DNA of 64,000 nt from Pseudoalteromonas piscicida (GCF_002744175.1 NZ_NKHF01000040.1:1-64000), one strand, 5' to 3'; shown: positions 8,286 to 18,306, numbered from the stretch's first letter. A program made the numbers and translations. The notes: generated by a model not told the origin, from the letters alone.

Positions 8286-10288
8286 TGGAAGACAAGTTTC
8301 AGTTAGTTTCTGAGTTTCAGCCCAATGGTGATCAACCAACAGCCATTGCGCAGCTTTGTGAGGGGTTAGAATCAGGTCTTGCGCATCAGACCTTGCTGGG
8401 CGCTACTGGTACGGGTAAAACCTTCACTATGGCTAATATTATCAATAATCTTAACCGCCCAACGATAATCATGGCCCATAACAAAACGCTGGCAGCGCAG
8501 TTATATGGAGAAATGAAGGAGTTTTTCCCACACAATGCGGTGGAGTATTTTGTTTCTTACTATGACTATTACCAACCAGAAGCTTATGTCGTCGCGAGTG
8601 ATACTTTTATTGAGAAAGATGCTTCTATTAATGATCATATTGAGCAAATGCGACTTTCGGCAACCAAAGCTTTACTTGAGCGCAGAGATACCATCATTGT
8701 AGCCTCTGTGTCAGCCATTTATGGTCTTGGCGATCCTGATTCTTACATGAAAATGATGCTGTTACTTAAAGTGGGTGAAACCATTGATCAGCGGGATATG
8801 TTAAGGCGGCTAGCCGAGCTACAGTATACACGTAATGATATGGATTTTAGTCGTGGTACTTATCGTGTTCGTGGCGAAGTTATTGATATCTTTCCGGCGG
8901 AATCAGAGACCATTGCGGTTCGTGTAGAGATGTTTGATGATGAAATCGAGCGGATCAGCCTTTTTGATCCTTTGACTGGCGCGGTTGAAAAGCACTTAGT
9001 ACGCGCCACTATTTATCCAAAAACGCACTATGTGACGCCAAGAGAAAAAATCCTTGATGCCATCGAGCGCATTAAGGTCGAACTAAAAGAGCGCCGTGCT
9101 CAGCTCCTAGATAAAAACCGCTTGGTTGAGGAGCAACGGATCGCACAGCGGACACAATATGATATTGAAATGATGTCTGAGCTGGGTTATTGCTCTGGTA
9201 TTGAAAACTACAGTCGCTATTTATCTGGAAGAGCGCCTGGCGAGCCACCTCCGACCTTGTTAGATTACTTACCTGATGATGCATTGATGATCATCGATGA
9301 ATCCCATGTGACGGTTTCGCAAGTTGGGGCAATGTATAAGGGCGACCGTAGTCGTAAAGAAAACCTAGTCGAATACGGGTTTAGGTTGCCATCGGCACTG
9401 GACAATAGACCATTAAAGTTCGAAGAGTTTGAAGCTATATCGCCGCAAACAATCTACGTGTCGGCAACGCCGGGTGATTATGAGCTAAATAAGTCCTCTG
9501 GTGATGTTGCAGAACAAGTGATCCGTCCAACTGGGCTATTAGATCCTGAAGTTGAAGTACGACCTGTTGCAACTCAAGTCGACGATCTGCTATCTGAGAT
9601 CTACAAACGAGTTGAGGTGAATGAGCGAGTTCTGGTGACAACGCTTACCAAGAGAATGGCTGAAGATCTAACGGATTACCTTAACGATCATAACGTGAAG
9701 GTTCGTTATCTGCATTCGGATATAGACACTGTGGAGCGCATGGAGATTATTCGCGATCTTAGAAAAGGGGTATTCGATGTACTGGTTGGGATCAACTTAT
9801 TAAGAGAAGGTCTCGATATGCCTGAAGTTTCTCTAGTGGCCATTCTAGATGCCGACAAAGAAGGCTTTCTACGTTCAACTCGTTCATTGATCCAAACCAT
9901 AGGGCGAGCAGCACGTCATTTACACGGTAAAGCTATTCTATATGGCGACAGAGTGACAAACTCAATGCGCCAAGCCATTGATGAAACCCAAAGGCGTAGA
10001 GAAAAGCAAGAAGCTTACAATGAGGCTAACGGCATTACTCCGACGGCATTGAATAAGAAGATCACTGATGTGATGGATCTTGGCGAGGAGGTTGCTGATG
10101 ATAAAGCTGTTGATATTGACGCTAAGTTTAAACCAGGTATGCCAGCCATGGATGCGAAAGAGATCGCTAAAGAAATAGATCGACTCGAAGCGGAGATGAT
10201 GAAATTTGCCAAAGAACTCGAGTTTGAAAAAGCAGCACAAGCAAGAGATCAAGTTCAGATCCTACAAAAGCGCTTGATTAAAGCGTAG
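8285..10288 (+). CDS. uvrB: Excinuclease ABC subunit B (UvrB)
   Basis: Central damage-verifying helicase-like subunit of nucleotide excision repair; it is loaded by UvrA and recruits UvrC for incision. Seen: 667 residues, the family norm. Walker [10 protein letters not shown] is near residue 40, the damage-probing beta-hairpin region contains [11 protein letters not shown], the helicase DEAD-like box reads IIDESH, motif VI is QTIGRAARH, and the C-terminal UVR domain (about 630-667, including [11 protein letters not shown]) binds UvrC. The start overlaps the stop of the MATE gene. No convincing LexA operator lies directly upstream of the pair. A strong terminator follows. Confidence 0.98.
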   Translation: MEDKFQLVSEFQPNGDQPTAIAQLCEGLESGLAHQTLLGATGTGKTFTMANIINNLNRPTIIMAHNKTLAAQLYGEMKEFFPHNAVEYFVSYYDYYQPEAYVVASDTFIEKDASINDHIEQMRLSATKALLERRDTIIVASVSAIYGLGDPDSYMKMMLLLKVGETIDQRDMLRRLAELQYTRNDMDFSRGTYRVRGEVIDIFPAESETIAVRVEMFDDEIERISLFDPLTGAVEKHLVRATIYPKTHYVTPREKILDAIERIKVELKERRAQLLDKNRLVEEQRIAQRTQYDIEMMSELGYCSGIENYSRYLSGRAPGEPPPTLLDYLPDDALMIIDESHVTVSQVGAMYKGDRSRKENLVEYGFRLPSALDNRPLKFEEFEAISPQTIYVSATPGDYELNKSSGDVAEQVIRPTGLLDPEVEVRPVATQVDDLLSEIYKRVEVNERVLVTTLTKRMAEDLTDYLNDHNVKVRYLHSDIDTVERMEIIRDLRKGVFDVLVGINLLREGLDMPEVSLVAILDADKEGFLRSTRSLIQTIGRAARHLHGKAILYGDRVTNSMRQAIDETQRRREKQEAYNEANGITPTALNKKITDVMDLGEEVADDKAVDIDAKFKPGMPAMDAKEIAKEIDRLEAEMMKFAKELEFEKAAQARDQVQILQKRLIKA

Positions 10289-10308
10289 TAAGTCGCTGTT
10301 GTAGAGAA

Positions 10309-10338
10309 CAAAAAAGCATGTGGTCTCACATGCTTTTT
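10309..10338. terminator. Bidirectional terminator between uvrB and the outer-membrane protein gene
   Basis: AAAAAAGCATGTG and CACATGCTTTTTT form a 13-pair stem with a four-base loop, flanked by A-runs on one side and T-runs on the other, so it can stop transcription from both convergent genes. Confidence 0.9.
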
Positions 10339-10358
10339 TATTGGTTGGGAGGATTACT

Positions 10359-10955
10359 TTAGAATCGGTAGCTAATGCCAAGTCCTAAGCTTGAAGTATC
10401 TAAATCACCCATATCAAGGTATTTGTAGCCAAGATTAACGGCTATACCGTTATCCCAGTCGTACTGCCAGCCCGCTTCGGCAACGAAACCAATGCCATCA
10501 TCAGTAACCAACTTAGTACTGCCGCGTGTGATTTCATAATCGTAATAGTTGGCGCCTAATTTACCGTAGAAATAGCTATTATCAGAAATTTGATAGTAAC
10601 CTTTTGCAGCAACAACAAAGTTATCAAAATCTAGGTTATTGGCACCCATGCCAAAGAGTGTTTTGTTATTTTGAGTACAAGTAAACTTTCGGTCGTTTTC
10701 GTCTTCACATTTCCAGTCATCAAGATCTTCGCCGCTGTTGTAGCCAACTTCTAGCGCTAGTATAGGGGTGAAGTGATAGTTGTAATAAAGATAAGCTTGT
10801 CCAACACCGTCACCATCTTTACTTGAGCTTTTGTACGAAGCACCACCGCCTGAAATGTCTAAACCGATGCGATGAGTTTCATCTTTTTGTTCAGCAAACG
10901 AAGATAAACTTGTTGTAAGTAGTGCAATAGATAAGAGCGCGTTAATTTTCATCAT
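10359..10955 (-). CDS. Outer-membrane beta-barrel protein (OmpA-like/OmpW-like)
   Basis: Small barrel protein of unknown role. Seen: 198 residues, a clear signal peptide with the cleavage region near SSFAEQ (about residue 21), alternating strands rich in Tyr and Gly, and a C-terminal aromatic residue (GLGISYRF) typical of substrates of the BAM complex. Two Cys residues near the middle (KCEDEN and FTCTQN) may form a loop disulfide. The general fold matches the outer-membrane beta-barrel domain seen in OmpA N-termini and related 8-stranded proteins. There is no peptidoglycan-binding domain. It stands alone, convergent with uvrB. Confidence 0.8.
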   Translation of the reverse strand: MMKINALLSIALLTTSLSSFAEQKDETHRIGLDISGGGASYKSSSKDGDGVGQAYLYYNYHFTPILALEVGYNSGEDLDDWKCEDENDRKFTCTQNNKTLFGMGANNLDFDNFVVAAKGYYQISDNSYFYGKLGANYYDYEITRGSTKLVTDDGIGFVAEAGWQYDWDNGIAVNLGYKYLDMGDLDTSSLGLGISYRF

Positions 10956-11042
10956 TAATGTCCGTTGTGGTTAACTTAGTTTTAGTATATTCAGGGGGCT
11001 TGTGAAGGTCTGTTGGGGGGCTGTGATAAAATGTAAGAAGGC

Positions 11043-11097
11043 GTCTGAACTTCCTATTTTTGTTTTACAAAAATGAACAATGCGGCTTGCTTCAGAC
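11043..11097. repeat. Nested inverted repeat upstream of the barrel-protein gene
   Basis: GTCTGAA and TTCAGAC enclose an inner hairpin ATTTTTGT/ACAAAAAT (about 11056-11075). It lies between the start of the outer-membrane protein gene and the end of the small membrane-protein gene. Role unknown. Confidence 0.4.
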
Positions 11098-11138
11098 ACT
11101 CTTTTGCGAGTCAAGAAGTTGTGGATCATTCATTATTG

Positions 11139-11399
11139 TTATAATAGATAGTATTGCAGTAACAAGCATGCACCATAAATGATGAATGATAATGTAACTT
11201 GCAATAAACGAAGGATATCGGACCATCCTTCGAGCAAAAGTTGTTTGCTGAGAAGAATAATATAACCAAGCAAATGAGCTACAAGCGCAACCTTGAAAAG
11301 CTTGAGGAACCTAGTTTTTGTGCTTGTGCTCAAGCTATGTAAGCTAACATCAAGCACGATGATAAAGGTGAACAGCAAGTAAGGTACTTCAGCCGCCAT
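11139..11399 (-). CDS. Small hypothetical membrane protein
   Basis: I do not recognise this protein. Seen: 86 residues with three hydrophobic stretches (about 5-18, 37-53 and 66-85) separated by basic loops (STKTRFLK; a Lys-containing turn), a pattern that looks like a genuine three-pass membrane protein. No good ribosome-binding site precedes the ATG, and the frame is short, which keeps confidence low. It is divergent from the ToxR-like regulator and could share its upstream region. Confidence 0.4.
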   Translation of the reverse strand: MAAEVPYLLFTFIIVLDVSLHSLSTSTKTRFLKLFKVALVAHLLGYIILLSKQLLLEGWSDILRLLQVTLSFIIYGACLLLQYYLL

Positions 11400-11534
11400 A
11401 ACTAAGTAATGAAGTTTTAATTAACACCGCACAGAGTAAAAAAACTGAGCATAACGAAGATCAAAAGAATAAAAGTATGCAGCTTTTATACGCTTAGGTT
11501 TTGAGTCTATTCGATTTATTCTAAGGATTAGGTG

Positions 11535-11554
11535 GTGATCTTTTACTTGATCAC
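11535..11554. promoter_or_regulatory. Palindromic operator candidate upstream of the ToxR-like gene
   Basis: GTGATC and GATCAC are separated by eight bases, about 160 bases before the chosen start of the regulator gene, in the 315-base gap (11400-11714) that otherwise holds only AT-rich sequence. The symmetry fits a dimer-binding site; no specific regulator can be named. Confidence 0.3.
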
Positions 11555-11714
11555 TTTATACTAAAAGCCAATTTTATCAATAGATTGTAAATCGATGTAA
11601 CATTGCTCTATATTTTAGCCGTCTGTTCCGCTATAAATGCAATACTATGTTGTAGTAAATTCAAATAAAACAATAAATATTACTGTTATTAAGACCAAGT
11701 TGGGAACTAGGGAA

Positions 11715-12209
11715 ATGAAATTCGCTTTTAAGGATTTTTTGTTTGATAGCAAAGAGCTTAAGCTCTATAAAGACGATAGAAAGCTAAATTTAAAACAAAA
11801 ACCTGCTCAAATTTTGGCACTGTTTTTATCAGCGCCGCAAACCATTCATAGTAAAGAAGACATATTAGAAAAAGTATGGCCGGATAGGAAAGTCACAGAT
11901 CAGGTCGTATTTCAGAATATTGGTCATTTACGTGCCTTGTTTGGAGATGATGCAATTAAGACCTTTTCACGCAAGGGATATCAATGGCAAATTCCCTGTA
12001 CAGAAGTGGATACGAGCATTGAACCGAGTTCAGCACCGCTTACTGCGCCATCGGACACTTCACCTCCAGTATCACCTGTAGAGTCAAGTTCAGAATCTGC
12101 TAAGGTGGCTGAGGTGCCTGAAACTGAGCGGACAGCCAAGCTCCCCCTCTACGGGGTTGCGAGTGCGCTGCTGTTACTAGGGTTGGTTCTCTATTTTACA
12201 CTAACGTAA
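11715..12209 (+). CDS. ToxR/CadC-type winged-helix regulator with a C-terminal membrane anchor
   Basis: Membrane-tethered transcription factor. Seen from the ATG at 11715, preceded by a purine-rich AGGGAA: 164 residues. The N-terminal winged helix (about 1-95) carries the typical PxQILALFL, EDILEKVWPDR, VTDQVVFQNIGHLRALFGDD and TFSRKGYQW elements of the Trans_reg_C family. A Pro/Ser/Glu-rich linker follows (about 100-138), then one membrane helix (about 142-161), after which only a few residues remain. Known: CadC and ToxR sense signals with a periplasmic domain; that domain is absent here, so any signal must come from a partner protein or the membrane. The frame is open further upstream to 11637, but the conserved domain starts at the chosen ATG. 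A sirtuin gene follows after 19 bases. Confidence 0.82.
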   Translation: MKFAFKDFLFDSKELKLYKDDRKLNLKQKPAQILALFLSAPQTIHSKEDILEKVWPDRKVTDQVVFQNIGHLRALFGDDAIKTFSRKGYQWQIPCTEVDTSIEPSSAPLTAPSDTSPPVSPVESSSESAKVAEVPETERTAKLPLYGVASALLLLGLVLYFTLT

Positions 12210-12228
12210 AATTCAGGCGATAGCTTCG

Positions 12229-12960
12229 ATGACGCAGGTTTTATATATTACCGGAGCGGGAGTGAGCGCGGAAAGCGGGATCCCAACATTTCGTGGGGAG
12301 GATGGGTTTTGGACCATTGGCTCTAAGAATTACACGCCACAGGAAATGGCGACGCGCGCGATGTACAAATCTCGTCCCGATGAGTTCTTAAAGTGGTACT
12401 ACCATCGCTTCGTAAGTTACCGTAATCACGGACCAAATCAAGTGCACCAGTGGCTAAGTGACAAAAATGTCATTACCCAAAATATCGACGGCCTAGATGG
12501 AAAGGCTGGCAATAAGCGCTTTATTGCGATCCATGGTCGAGTTGATCAGGTAACACCGTTTCATACACAAGGCGAGGCTACGAGATGTTTTGAGGCGCCA
12601 TGGGATGATGTTGATGAAGCGAACTTGACTGACTCACTTTTGTCACTATTTAAGATCCCACAAAGCGGGCCTAAGAAAGGGCAATCTTTAAAGCCTTACG
12701 TGTTGTTATTTGATGAATATTACACCGAACTCTATAGAATTAGTGAAGCGCAATCACGAATGTATGAAGCCGAACGCATGGTATTCATGGGGACTTCGTT
12801 CAGTGTTAATATCACCCAAATGGCGCTAGAAATTGCAAGGCATAAAGGCATTCCTATTGATGTGGTGGACCCAAGCCCTGCGCATATTCTATATGATAAC
12901 GTGACTTATCACCCGGTCACTGCCAGTGAGTATATCGCGAGCTTAGCCACTAACTTGTGA
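12229..12960 (+). CDS. Atypical Sir2-family NAD-dependent deacylase
   Basis: Predicted NAD-dependent protein deacylase or related NAD-consuming enzyme. Seen: 243 residues; the NAD-binding GAGVSAESGIPTFRG at the N-terminus, TQNIDGLDG, the catalytic HG in AIHGRV, and a late GTSFSVN loop are all in order. Unusual: the zinc ribbon of typical sirtuins, two CxxC pairs after the catalytic His, is missing (a single Cys, in ATRCFEA, lies in that region), and the usual RPxVVxFGE element reads KPYVLLFDEYY. It is therefore not an ordinary CobB. It lies 19 bases downstream of the ToxR-like gene and is probably co-transcribed. Its end overlaps the convergent ankyrin-like gene by 18 bases. Confidence 0.85.
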   Translation: MTQVLYITGAGVSAESGIPTFRGEDGFWTIGSKNYTPQEMATRAMYKSRPDEFLKWYYHRFVSYRNHGPNQVHQWLSDKNVITQNIDGLDGKAGNKRFIAIHGRVDQVTPFHTQGEATRCFEAPWDDVDEANLTDSLLSLFKIPQSGPKKGQSLKPYVLLFDEYYTELYRISEAQSRMYEAERMVFMGTSFSVNITQMALEIARHKGIPIDVVDPSPAHILYDNVTYHPVTASEYIASLATNL

Positions 12961-13602
12961 TTGATAGTAAGTCGCCAATAAAAACTGTTTGTAGTCAGTT
13001 AATCGGTGATGCTGTGCTAAATGTGATTCTATGGTGTTAGCATTCATGACTTCGGTAGCAATATGTTGGCGTTCTACCTCAATTAACCCTAATAATGCAC
13101 TCAGCTCTTGTAAGGCGAGCGGGGCGGTATGAGGGTTGAACGCAAGGTAGCACTCAATAGGCGTTAGCTGTTTGTTATTTCGATGACTAAATGCCTCTTG
13201 TAACTGTGCCTTACTCTCAAAATGAAGCAGAGTTCTTAGGTAATTTAGGCCTTGCTCTTCAGCTGATAGCGTAGCTAAAAGAACATGTAGCACATTATTC
13301 CCTTGAGAATTTTGATTGGTGATTTGCGCTGTCTGGAACAGGGGGGTCGAAAAGAAAGCGAACTTTTCAATGGAATTGATGGCACTAATCATTGCAGATG
13401 GAAAGTTGCCAGCTTGCAGGCAGAGGGTTGTAATATCCTGATAGTGCCCATAAAGCGGATCAGCACTCTTTGCACTTTGGAACAGAAATTTTAGCGCTTC
13501 AATTTGTTCTTCTTCGCTACTACTTGAATAGGCAGCTTTTATTTTCTCTACATTGGCGCTTTTCAATGCCAGTAGAAAAGACGTTAGGCTATTTTTGGAC
13601 AT
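12943..13602 (-). CDS. Ankyrin-repeat-like hypothetical protein
   Basis: Function unknown. Seen from the ATG at 13602: about 219 residues, mainly helical, with one stretch resembling an ankyrin repeat (about residues 100-150: SQGNNVLHVLLATLS, then RNNKQLTPIECYLAFNP). There is no signal peptide or membrane helix, so it is likely cytoplasmic. The frame stays open upstream to 13680, but those residues are basic and unlike a folded domain; neither start has a strong ribosome-binding site. It overlaps the sirtuin gene tail-to-tail and is divergent from the HDOD gene. Confidence 0.6.
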   Translation of the reverse strand: MSKNSLTSFLLALKSANVEKIKAAYSSSSEEEQIEALKFLFQSAKSADPLYGHYQDITTLCLQAGNFPSAMISAINSIEKFAFFSTPLFQTAQITNQNSQGNNVLHVLLATLSAEEQGLNYLRTLLHFESKAQLQEAFSHRNNKQLTPIECYLAFNPHTAPLALQELSALLGLIEVERQHIATEVMNANTIESHLAQHHRLTDYKQFLLATYYQSQVSG

Positions 13603-13750
13603 AGTTATGAGTCTATCATTTCTCGTTTTATGTTTATCCAATATCATAGCCCATCTAATCCCAATCCGCATTTCAATCACGATTACACTTCAATACTGCA
13701 AATATCTTTTGATGAACTAAACTTTGGAGTAGCCATTTTGAGGTAGTCCA

Positions 13751-14596
13751 ATGATCGATATAGACGATAAAGTGCTGAACGATTTACGCGGTGGTTTTAA
13801 TTTACCTGCCAAACCTGAAATACTACAAGCACTGCAAAACGAGTTATCACAACCAGAGCCTGAGTTATTTACAGTAGCCGCTATCATTGCCGCCGATGTC
13901 GGTGCGTCCGCTGCAGTATTGAAAGTGATTAATTCACCAGCCTATGGCCTTGCTCGCACCATTACAGACATCAAACAAGCGGTCATGTTTTTAGGGGTAA
14001 CTTGTATCACGCAATTAGTGACGGGGTATCTATTAAAAAGCGCATTTGAACAATCAAAATGTTGTATTCCCCTTGAACAATTTTGGGATAATGCAGCTGA
14101 TATTTCAAAAGCGGCCATGGTAGTGGGGCATTACTTAAAGTCATCGTTACCGATAGAAAATTTACAGTTACTCGGGTTGTTTCATGATGCAGGGATCCCT
14201 GCTATGGCGGTTAAATATTCAGACTATGCTGAGGTCATAAAGCTATCAGTTGAAAGGCCTGAGCAAACTCTAATCTATTATGAACAGCAAAAGTACCCAG
14301 TCCCCCATACCGTAGTCGGTTATTTTTTGGCGACTTCTTGGCATTTACCTAAAGAAATATGCCAGATTATATTGCGTCATCATGATGTCAGTTATCTGGA
14401 GGAAGTCAAAGATCCCCAACTTGCACAAACCTTTGCAGCATTAAAACTGGCAGAGAATCTATGTTTCGAGGCAAAACATTTTCGCAGTGCTGCTGATTGG
14501 CATTTATTCAAGGATAAGGTAATGATTGAATTAAATATTCATGAGGATGAATATCAAAACCTAAAGGATGATGTTGATGAGGTATTTATTGGCTAG
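13751..14596 (+). CDS. HDOD domain signalling protein
   Basis: Cytoplasmic signalling protein of the HDOD group, which is related to HD-type phosphohydrolases but lacks a confirmed activity. Seen: 281 residues. The HDOD core (about 15-210) shows the expected LPAKPEILQALQNEL start, the ADVGASAAVLKVINSPAYGL block and the QAVMFLGV helix; a helical tail follows. There is no receiver, GGDEF or EAL domain attached. A ribosome-binding GAGG sequence lies nine bases before the ATG. It is a single-gene unit closed by a strong terminator. Confidence 0.88.
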   Translation: MIDIDDKVLNDLRGGFNLPAKPEILQALQNELSQPEPELFTVAAIIAADVGASAAVLKVINSPAYGLARTITDIKQAVMFLGVTCITQLVTGYLLKSAFEQSKCCIPLEQFWDNAADISKAAMVVGHYLKSSLPIENLQLLGLFHDAGIPAMAVKYSDYAEVIKLSVERPEQTLIYYEQQKYPVPHTVVGYFLATSWHLPKEICQIILRHHDVSYLEEVKDPQLAQTFAALKLAENLCFEAKHFRSAADWHLFKDKVMIELNIHEDEYQNLKDDVDEVFIG

Positions 14597-14615
14597 GAGA
14601 CTATTTGAAGTGAAT

Positions 14616-14643
14616 AAAAAAGGCGCTTAAGCGCCTTTTTTAT
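14616..14643. terminator. Bidirectional terminator between the HDOD gene and metK
   Basis: AAAAAAGGCGC and GCGCCTTTTTT form a near-perfect stem around TTAA. It can serve both convergent genes. Confidence 0.9.
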
Positions 14644-14658
14644 TACTTTTACAGGAAA

Positions 14659-15810
14659 TTATAAGCCTGCAGCTGCACGAAGTGCGTCAGCTTTATCTGT
14701 TGCTTCCCAAGGGAATTCTTCACGGCCGAAGTGACCGTAAGCAGCAGTAGGCTGATAAATAGGACGCTCTAGGTCTAGCATAGTGATTAAACCGTAAGGG
14801 CGTAGGTCGAAGTGTTCACGGATCAGTTCGATTAAACGTGACTCTTCAAGCTTACCTGTGCCAAATGTTTCTACACTGATAGAAGTTGGCTCAGCAACAC
14901 CGATAGCGTAAGAAACCTGAATTTCACACTTGTCAGCAAGACCTGCTGCAACAATGTTCTTTGCAACATAACGCGCTGCGTAAGCTGCTGAACGGTCAAC
15001 TTTTGATGGATCTTTACCAGAGAATGCACCACCACCGTGACGAGCCATACCGCCGTATGTATCAACGATGATTTTACGACCTGTAAGGCCACAGTCGCCC
15101 ATAGGGCCACCGATAACGAAACGACCCGTTGGGTTGATGAAGAACTTAGTTGCTTCAGTGATAAGCTCTGCAGGTAGCGTTGGCTTAATAATCGTTTCCA
15201 TCACGGCTTCAACAAGGTCATCTTGTGATACAGAGTCACAGTGTTGAGTAGATAATACTACTGCATCGATACCTACCGCTTTACCATTTTCGTACGCAAA
15301 TGTTACCTGAGACTTAGCGTCAGGGCGTAACCAAGGTAACGTACCGTCTTTACGAACTTGCGCTTGACGCTGAACAAGACGGTGCGAATAAGTGATAGGT
15401 GCAGGCATAAGTACGTCTGTTTCGTTACATGCGTAACCAAACATCAAACCTTGGTCACCAGCACCTTGCTCTTCTGGACGAGTGCGATCAACACCTTGGT
15501 TGATATCTGGTGATTGCTTACCAATGGTATTTAGAATTGCACATGAATCTGCGTCAAAACCCATGTCCGAATGCGTGTAACCAATTTCACGCACGGTTTT
15601 ACGAGTCAATTCCTCGATATCAACCCAAGCACTAGTCGTGATTTCACCACCAACCATTACCATACCGGTCTTAACGTAAGTTTCACACGCAACACGTGCC
15701 TTTGGATCTTGTTCAAGGATGGCATCTAGAACCGCATCAGAGATCTGATCGGCGATTTTATCCGGATGACCTTCAGAAACAGATTCAGAAGTAAATAAAT
15801 GTTTAGCCAT
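14659..15810 (-). CDS. metK: S-adenosylmethionine synthase (MetK)
   Basis: Makes S-adenosylmethionine from methionine and ATP in the cytoplasm. Seen: 383 residues from the ATG at 15810, which matches the family's usual N-terminus [18 protein letters not shown]; an in-frame GTG 15 bases earlier is possible but less likely. The ATP-binding [12 protein letters not shown] and the loop [19 protein letters not shown] are complete. The gene is divergent from tkt; a MetJ-box-like site lies in the shared upstream region. Confidence 0.98.
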   Translation of the reverse strand: MAKHLFTSESVSEGHPDKIADQISDAVLDAILEQDPKARVACETYVKTGMVMVGGEITTSAWVDIEELTRKTVREIGYTHSDMGFDADSCAILNTIGKQSPDINQGVDRTRPEEQGAGDQGLMFGYACNETDVLMPAPITYSHRLVQRQAQVRKDGTLPWLRPDAKSQVTFAYENGKAVGIDAVVLSTQHCDSVSQDDLVEAVMETIIKPTLPAELITEATKFFINPTGRFVIGGPMGDCGLTGRKIIVDTYGGMARHGGGAFSGKDPSKVDRSAAYAARYVAKNIVAAGLADKCEIQVSYAIGVAEPTSISVETFGTGKLEESRLIELIREHFDLRPYGLITMLDLERPIYQPTAAYGHFGREEFPWEATDKADALRAAAGL

Positions 15811-15912
15811 TGTATTTATGCTCACAAATATTGCGCTTCACAAACAGCAGGAACAGCGCGAAAAATTAAGGGGCGTATTCTAACCAAAAAACCTACCCAT
15901 TGACTAGTTATT

Positions 15913-15928
15913 TTACGCCTAGACGTCC
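15913..15928. promoter_or_regulatory. Candidate MetJ operator upstream of metK
   Basis: AGACGTCC (15921-15928) matches the MetJ box AGACGTCT at seven of eight positions; the adjacent TTACGCCT matches at five. MetJ binds tandem 8-mers and represses metK in enterobacteria. The site lies about 100 bases before the metK start. Only two boxes are visible, so this is tentative. Confidence 0.4.
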
Positions 15929-16071
15929 AAAATTGTTCAATCTTTTTTAATGGTCAGAAAAAGTCAGTCTGTACCCAATTTTTTATAGCCTTTGCCGTTG
16001 CAGTTAGCCATATAAATAAGTAAGAATGGGCTTCAATCCCCCGCGAAACACATTTAAAGGTAGGAGAATTC

Positions 16072-18066
16072 ATGCCATCTCGCAAAGAACTTGCTAATGC
16101 AATTCGCGTTCTTTCTATGGACGCAGTACAAAAGGCCAAGTCTGGCCACCCAGGAGCCCCTATGGGCATGGCGGATATCGCAGAAGTACTTTGGCGCGAT
16201 TTTTTAAAGCATAACCCAAGTAACCCTGAGTGGTTTGACAGAGACCGCTTCGTATTATCGAACGGTCATGGTTCAATGCTGATTTATTCACTGTTGCATT
16301 TGTCTGGCTATGACTTATCAATCGATGAGATTAAAAATTTCCGTCAGCTACATTCAAAAACACCAGGTCACCCAGAGTATGGTTATGCACCAGGTATTGA
16401 AACCACTACCGGTCCGTTAGGTCAGGGTATTACTAATGCTGTGGGTATGGCGATTGCCGAAAAAGCATTAGCTGCACAGTTTAACCGTGAAGACTATGAC
16501 ATTGTTAATCACTTTACTTACGCCTTCTTAGGTGATGGTTGTTTAATGGAAGGTATTTCGCACGAAGCATGTTCTTTGGCGGGTACGCTAGGACTTGGCA
16601 AACTGATTGCATTTTGGGATGACAACGGCATCTCAATTGATGGTGAAGTGGAAGGGTGGTTTAGCGACGATACACCAAAGCGTTTTGAGTCATATGGCTG
16701 GCATGTAATTGCGAATGTGGATGGACATGATAGTGATGCGATCAAGGCAGCTATTGAAGCGGCACAAGCAGAATCTGACAAGCCAACGCTTATCTGTTGT
16801 AAAACAGTAATTGGCTACGGCTCACCAAACAAATCTGGCAGCCACGATTGTCACGGTGCACCGCTTGGTGATGACGAAATCAAAGCCGCTCGTGAGTTCC
16901 TTGGTTGGGAGCACGGTGCATTTGAAATCCCTGAAGACATCTATGCAAAATGGGATGCAACATCACGTGGTCAAAACCAACAAAGTGAATGGCTAATTAA
17001 GTTCACTGAATATCAGATGCATTACCCAGAGCTTGCGGCTGAGTTTGAACGTCGAATGAAGGGTGAACTACCTGCGGATTGGTCGGAAAAAACAGAAGCA
17101 TACATTGCTGAGTTACAGGCAAATCCTGCGAACCCTGCTACGCGTAAAGCATCGCAAAATACTCTGAACGCCTACGGCCCAATTCTACCTGAATTTATGG
17201 GTGGCTCTGCGGACTTGGCGGGTTCAAACTTAACGCTTTGGGAGCAGTCTAAAGGACTTACAGCGGAAGATGCATCAGGTAACTATATCTTCTATGGTGT
17301 GCGCGAATTTGGCATGTCTGCGATCATGAACGGAATTGCACTACACAAAGGCTTTATTCCTTATGGTGCGACATTCTTAATGTTTATGGAATACGCGCGT
17401 AATGCGGTACGTATGGCTGCGTTAATGAAGCAAAGAAGCATCTTTGTGTATACTCATGACTCAATTGGTCTTGGTGAAGATGGTCCAACTCACCAACCAG
17501 TAGAACAAATGGCAAGTCTACGCACGACACCTAACCTTGCGAGCTGGCGTCCATGTGACCAGGTAGAGTCAGCAGTTGCTTGGCAACAAGCCGTGGAGCG
17601 TACTGACGGCCCATCAGCTTTGGTGTTTACACGTCAAGGCCTTGAACAGCAGCCTCGTACTGCACAGCAAGTAGCTGCAATTAAGCAGGGGGGTTATGTA
17701 CTATCTTGTGACGGTGAGCCTGAAATCATTCTGATTGCTACGGGCTCTGAAGTCCAACTTGCGGTTGAGTCTGCAGATAAACTACGCTCAGAAGGGAAAA
17801 AAGTTCGCGTTGTTTCTATGCCATCAACAGACATCTTTGATGCACAGTCTGAACAGTACAAAGAAAGCGTACTACCAAGCTCCGTGACACGTCGTGTTGC
17901 GATTGAAGCAGGCATTGAGGACTTCTGGTATAAGTATGTTGGCTTAAATGGCGCTATTGTTGGCATGACAACCTTCGGTGAGTCAGCACCAGCAGGTGAG
18001 CTATTTAAGTTGTTTGGTTTTACGGTAGAGAATATCGTTGAAAAGGCTAACGCACTATTTGCGTAA
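16072..18066 (+). CDS. tkt: Transketolase
   Basis: Thiamine-diphosphate enzyme of the pentose phosphate pathway that moves two-carbon units between sugar phosphates. Seen: 664 residues, as in E. coli TktA. Conserved features include [18 protein letters not shown], the cofactor-binding [13 protein letters not shown] with following [10 protein letters not shown], the pyrimidine-domain [18 protein letters not shown] stretch (here [14 protein letters not shown]) and the substrate-binding [18 protein letters not shown]. The start has an AGGAG ribosome-binding site eight bases away. It is a single-gene unit with a strong terminator. Confidence 0.98.
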   Translation: MPSRKELANAIRVLSMDAVQKAKSGHPGAPMGMADIAEVLWRDFLKHNPSNPEWFDRDRFVLSNGHGSMLIYSLLHLSGYDLSIDEIKNFRQLHSKTPGHPEYGYAPGIETTTGPLGQGITNAVGMAIAEKALAAQFNREDYDIVNHFTYAFLGDGCLMEGISHEACSLAGTLGLGKLIAFWDDNGISIDGEVEGWFSDDTPKRFESYGWHVIANVDGHDSDAIKAAIEAAQAESDKPTLICCKTVIGYGSPNKSGSHDCHGAPLGDDEIKAAREFLGWEHGAFEIPEDIYAKWDATSRGQNQQSEWLIKFTEYQMHYPELAAEFERRMKGELPADWSEKTEAYIAELQANPANPATRKASQNTLNAYGPILPEFMGGSADLAGSNLTLWEQSKGLTAEDASGNYIFYGVREFGMSAIMNGIALHKGFIPYGATFLMFMEYARNAVRMAALMKQRSIFVYTHDSIGLGEDGPTHQPVEQMASLRTTPNLASWRPCDQVESAVAWQQAVERTDGPSALVFTRQGLEQQPRTAQQVAAIKQGGYVLSCDGEPEIILIATGSEVQLAVESADKLRSEGKKVRVVSMPSTDIFDAQSEQYKESVLPSSVTRRVAIEAGIEDFWYKYVGLNGAIVGMTTFGESAPAGELFKLFGFTVENIVEKANALFA

Positions 18067-18079
18067 GCGAGTAAGAAAA

Positions 18080-18108
18080 GAAAAACCCATGCTCTGCATG
18101 GGTTTTTT
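18080..18108 (+). terminator. Terminator after tkt
   Basis: AAAACCCATGC and GCATGGGTTTT pair around a TCT loop and a T-run follows. Confidence 0.9.
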
Positions 18109-18130
18109 ATGTTCAAAATTTCTTGCTGGA

Positions 18131-18306
18131 TATGCCATTCAGTCTTAATACTTGCTCAATTTGAGGGAGTAAACCAGACGCAAACTGTGTTAAAAATCTC
18201 TCATGTAGAACAACTAAATAGCAAATTCTAAAGAGCAAAACTTTTGCCTAGTTATCGGCCAGGTTTGCTCGCCTCAGAATTGATCACTTAATTAAGCTAA
18301 GTGATA
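18131..18306 (+). repeat. Dispersed intergenic repeat, copy 2
   Basis: Left end TATGCCATTCAGTCTTAATA then CTTGCTCAATTTGAGGGAGT; right end GCCTCAGAATTGATCACTTA then ATTAAGCTAAGTGATAT. It has the same order and orientation as copies 1, 3 and 4, with a slightly changed core (AGAACAACTAAATAGCAAAT). It abuts the stop codon of the chemoreceptor gene exactly. Confidence 0.8.

Noticed and set aside
9706..10252. Several overlapping minus-strand frames within uvrB
   Set aside because: All are antisense shadows of a gene with complete family motifs.
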